DNA of 64,000 nt, taken from positions 1,674,001-1,738,000 of the forward strand of contig NZ_JBNYXQ010000001.1 in assembly GCF_051380735.1 (NCBI RefSeq), in the 5' to 3' direction. Below are positions 61,276-64,000 of this stretch, piece after piece (the first letter of the stretch is position 1; the number at the start of each line of letters is the position of its first letter). Below the pieces are notes generated by a model. That model was not told where the DNA came from, did no database searches, and was given only the letters and a program-made list of their open reading frames with translations. This DNA comes from Janthinobacterium sp051380735 (GTDB lineage: Bacteria > Pseudomonadota > Gammaproteobacteria > Burkholderiales > Burkholderiaceae_D). Made by a program: the position numbers and the translations under genes.

Positions 61276-62982
61276 CTAGAACGTTTCCCATTCGCCGGAA
61301 TCGCCGTCGCTGTCCTTCTTCGCAGGTTTGACCGGCGCTGACAGTTTGGTGGTGGCGAGTGCTTTCCGGAGCGGGGCGATCTTGCTGGCCGGTGTCGCGG
61401 CGACGCGCGGTTTGGCCAGGCCGGAAGCGGCTGTGTAGCTGCCCGGCGCCAGCTTGAAGAAAGCCACGGCTTGGACCATGTCTTCGGCCTGGCTCTTGAG
61501 GCTGTTGGCAGCCGAAGCCATTTCCTCCACCAGCGCGGCGTTCTGCTGGGTGGCATGGTCCATCTGCGTGACGGCTTCACCGACCTGTGCCACACCCGAG
61601 CTCTGCTCGCTGCTGGCAGAGCTGATTTCACCCATGATATCGGTCACACGCCGGATAGAGTCCACCACTTCCGCCATGGTGGCACCAGCCTTGCCGACCA
61701 GCACAGAGCCCTGTTCGACGCGTTCCACGCTGGCGGAAATCAGCGACTTGATTTCCTTGGCGGCATCCGCCGAACGTCCGGCCAGGCTGCGCACCTCGCT
61801 CGCCACCACGGCAAAGCCGCGGCCCTGTTCGCCGGCGCGAGCGGCTTCCACCGCCGCGTTCAACGCCAGGATGTTGGTCTGGAACGCAATGCCGTCGATG
61901 ACGGCGATGATATCGGAGATCTTCCTCGAGCTCTCGTTGATGCCCTTCATGGTTTCAACCACCAGGCCGACGACTTCGCCGCCCTGGATCGCGACCGTGC
62001 TCGCACCTTGAGCCAGCTGGTTCGCTTGCCGCGCGTTGTCGGCGTTGTTTTTGACGGCGGAGCCGAGTTGCTCCATTGACGCGGCGGTTTCTTCCAGCGC
62101 CGAGGCCTGAGACTCGGTGCGGCCGGACAGGTCCTGGTTACCCTGCGCGATCTGCAAGCTGGCGGTGGACACGCCTTCGGCGTTGCTGCGCACGTTGGCG
62201 ACGGTCTTGATGAGGCTCTGCTGCATGTTCTGCAGCGAGGTCAGCAACTGGCCGACTTCGTCGCTGGAGTCGACCACGATCGGCACGCTCAGCTCACCCT
62301 CGGCGACTCGGTCCGCCGCATCGACGGCCTGGCGCAGGGGCTTGGTGATGGAGCGAGTGATCAGGTAGCCACCAACCATGCTGGCGATGATCGCCAGAAC
62401 CGCAAAAGCCAGTACGGTCATCACGCCATTCTGGTAGAAGGCCGTGGCCTGCGCACTCCCCTGCTTGATGCTTTCTTCCTGAAAGGTTGTCATGTTCTTC
62501 AACGCGGCGAGGTAGGCGGCCTGCGTGGCGTACTCGGGGCCGTACAAGAAAGTCCTCGCCTCGTCGTCCTTGTTGGCCATACCGAGCGCGACAACCTTGT
62601 CGGTGAAAGCCATGTAGGCCACCCCTGTTTCCTTGACGGCCTTTTGCAGCTCCCGCTCTTTGTCGGAATCGACCATTTTTCCGAGCAATTCGGTCAAGTT
62701 ATTGATGACCTCCCGGTCCTTCTCCAGTGCTGCCCTGTTGCTGGCAACCTGCTTGTCGTCGTTGAGCAGGATCACATTACGCGTGATACGGGCGATATCC
62801 ATCACCGTGTACGACAGGGTTGACGCCGCCTGCACATTGGGATAGAGGTTGTCGGTGATGTTGTGCGCACCGTCGTTCAGGTTCGACAGGCGCGTCAGGC
62901 TGAGCAGCGTGGTGACCAGAATGATGGCGATCAGAATGCCGAAGCCAAGAGCCAAGCGCACGCCGAGTTTGAGGTTTTTCAT
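61276..62982 (-). CDS. Methyl-accepting chemotaxis protein
   Basis: A 568-residue chemoreceptor. TM1 is about 8-30 (LALGFGILIAIILVTTLLSL), a four-helix ligand domain spans about 31-188, TM2 is about 189-210, then HAMP. The signalling domain has the highly conserved tip IIAVIDGIAFQTNILALNAA and EAARAGEQGRGFAVVASEVR. The C-terminus EWETF fits the xWxxF pentapeptide tether for CheR/CheB, on a Lys/Ala linker. The ligand is unknown. No che genes are nearby. Confidence 0.95.
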   Translation of the reverse strand: MKNLKLGVRLALGFGILIAIILVTTLLSLTRLSNLNDGAHNITDNLYPNVQAASTLSYTVMDIARITRNVILLNDDKQVASNRAALEKDREVINNLTELLGKMVDSDKERELQKAVKETGVAYMAFTDKVVALGMANKDDEARTFLYGPEYATQAAYLAALKNMTTFQEESIKQGSAQATAFYQNGVMTVLAFAVLAIIASMVGGYLITRSITKPLRQAVDAADRVAEGELSVPIVVDSSDEVGQLLTSLQNMQQSLIKTVANVRSNAEGVSTASLQIAQGNQDLSGRTESQASALEETAASMEQLGSAVKNNADNARQANQLAQGASTVAIQGGEVVGLVVETMKGINESSRKISDIIAVIDGIAFQTNILALNAAVEAARAGEQGRGFAVVASEVRSLAGRSADAAKEIKSLISASVERVEQGSVLVGKAGATMAEVVDSIRRVTDIMGEISSASSEQSSGVAQVGEAVTQMDHATQQNAALVEEMASAANSLKSQAEDMVQAVAFFKLAPGSYTAASGLAKPRVAATPASKIAPLRKALATTKLSAPVKPAKKDSDGDSGEWETF

Positions 62983-63437
62983 AAGCGAACACGCTTCCTT
63001 GAATTTGAGTTACGAAAGTGACCTCTTTTCCATGCAAATATGGGCATAGCTGTCAAAAACAGATGCTTCCGCACGGAACTGAGCGTTACTTGGAAAAGTA
63101 CTTTGGCGTATGCGGTCGAGCCCATTTCAGGTGTGCCGCTGACATTCAAGTACCCGAGCCAGCGGAAAAAGCCACCGTCGGCAGAGCCCTGGCCGAGAGC
63201 CTCTTGCGAGTCGTCCAAGACGCTAACGCGCATGCGACTGCCCCCTTTTATGCCACCAGGCCGCATGGTAACGTGCAACACAACTTGCATAGATGCATCA
63301 TGCATTGGCACTAAGCAATTTTACATCAAGTCAACAATAAATATGCACACGTCTTACTTGAAGTACTGAGTGCGTGTGGCTAACTGCTCAGGGACCGACT
63401 GAGACTGGATGGTGGAAATTCCCTGCCGTCGCTATTT
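62983..63437. other. Upstream region of the chemoreceptor, no gene seen
   Basis: About 455 bases between the chemoreceptor start and the terminator at 63438. Short frames on both strands lack coding character. Sequence near the chemoreceptor should contain its promoter, but I see no clear boxes. Confidence 0.4.
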
Positions 63438-63471
63438 AAAAAAAAAGCCAACCCAAAAGGGTTGGCTTTTT
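63438..63471. terminator. Rho-independent terminator downstream of the tRNA fragment
   Basis: AGCCAACCC and GGGTTGGCT are perfect nine-base arms around AAAA, with A and T runs on each side. On the minus strand it immediately follows the tRNA fragment, so it probably ended the original tRNA transcript. Confidence 0.92.
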
Positions 63472-63478
63472 CATTGTC

Positions 63479-63526
63479 TGGTGGGCCTCCCGTGAGTCGA
63501 ACACGGCACCAACGGATTATGAGTCC
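63479..63526 (-). other. 3' half of a CAT-anticodon tRNA (Met or Ile2), probable attachment-site scar
   Basis: On the minus strand, a CTCATAA anticodon loop, a 5-base variable loop, T-arm CCGTG TTCGACT CACGG, acceptor strand GAGGCCC, A and CCA lie in correct order. The 5' half (acceptor GGGCCTC, D-arm) is not found upstream. The anticodon stem pairs poorly beyond its inner three pairs (AGGGA with TCCGT), so similarity ends about 63526. This is what is left when an integrating element inserts in a tRNA gene. The intact tRNA should be at the other end of that element, outside the window. Confidence 0.7.
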
Positions 63527-63928
63527 CTTAAACGACGGTACGGGCTGAGGACTAAGCTATTGATTTTACAAGGTTCGAGCCGAATTCCTCATGCAAAAAT
63601 ATTACTTTTTCAGGACCAGAAACGGACCAGATGAAAACAATTAGACCGGACACGGAACGGATAACATTCACAATAGGGCGGCTTTCACCGACGGGTGTGC
63701 AAGCCTATGCAACTAGAGGCTAGCGGACAAAGTCCATCACTCCATCGGTAACGAGAGCGTATGCGTGGGTAGTACAAGAGTACGACATCGCCCTCGGGTC
63801 TCAAGTGATTGCGTTTGGGGCGATGTGCCGGTTGTGTCTACGGATCCCGTCGTCCCAAATTGCGGACTGGGAGAGGCTATGCGGGATCATAAACACGCTC
63901 CATATATAGGATTAAAAATCAAATAGAC
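63527..63928. other. Element-side sequence, no gene seen
   Basis: About 400 bases to the right of the tRNA scar, with no convincing gene. GGACCAG/GGACCAGATG-like short direct repeats occur near 63613-63640. It probably belongs to the integrated element. Confidence 0.35.
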
Positions 63929-64000
63929 TTAATCACCAGTCACAAAGTAGCCGTCCAACTTAGGAGTCGATTTTACGTCGCCAGCAGTAACAGCAGCTAA
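63929..64000 (-). CDS. C-terminal end of an unrecognised protein, cut by window edge
   Basis: The last 23 codons of a minus-strand frame, LAAVTAGDVKSTPKLDGYFV then TGD and TAA at 63929-63931. The residue mix is protein-like. Too short to assign. Confidence 0.35.
   Translation of the reverse strand, partial: LAAVTAGDVKSTPKLDGYFVTGD

Noticed and set aside
63479..63556. A complete tRNA at the right edge
   Set aside because: The 5' half forms no acceptor or D-stem and the expected GGGCCTC is missing, so only the 3' half is called.
1..64000. CRISPR arrays or cas genes
   Set aside because: No regularly spaced short repeats and no cas-like proteins were seen.

Overview
The window looks like chromosome of a high-GC betaproteobacterium, most likely Oxalobacteraceae (Janthinobacterium, Duganella or Massilia type). 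This rests on gene content, protein style and dense high-GC coding; no database search was possible. Most of it is ordinary core genome, interrupted by one AT-richer accessory island and bounded at both ends by traces of integrated elements.

Layout. 1-862: the N-terminal part of a tyrosine integrase, next to an intact tRNA-Thr(CGT), with a terminator between them. 946-10738: housekeeping genes, mostly on the minus strand (fbp, pepN, a DUF4136 lipoprotein, a quinone oxidoreductase with a coupled 37-residue membrane protein, mgsA, an EamA transporter, a PhoD-like phosphatase). Two intergenic elements here share GGGGTCAG/CTGACCCC ends. 10882-16481: yebC and purD, then four unrecognised membrane-protein genes built from two shared modules. 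16583-21476: hemF, nadD, rsfS, rlmH, maf and rng.

21480-28050 is the accessory island: a decayed IS66 transposase, a small frameshifted gene, then a microcin-like secretion operon, then a decayed IS1182-like transposase that seems to have cut into a membrane-protein gene. The operon has a double-glycine-leader precursor, a secreted HExxH protein, a C39-peptidase ABC exporter and an HlyD-type adaptor. The precursor, the HExxH protein and their partnership with the exporter are the most novel-looking part of the window.

28145-41380: a LacI regulator divergent from a short malic enzyme, with an operator lying exactly inside the 17-base promoter spacer; an O-antigen-ligase-like protein and a family 9 glycosyltransferase; two two-component systems; a MipA/OmpV porin-like gene preceded by an 11-base tandem repeat; a Usp-like protein and a VirK/YbjX protein. 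41445-46009: dnaE and trhO. 46061-54069: a minus-strand O-antigen operon with an ABC export pair (Wzm/Wzt), rmlD, two GT2 enzymes and a methyltransferase/coiled-coil/double-GT2 fusion. 54204-62982: an RhlE-like helicase, a Crp-type regulator, small conserved genes, a KaiC-like ATPase with a partner receiver, an FKBP and a chemoreceptor. 63479-64000: the 3' half of a CAT-anticodon tRNA joined to foreign sequence, reading as an attachment-site scar of an element that continues to the right.
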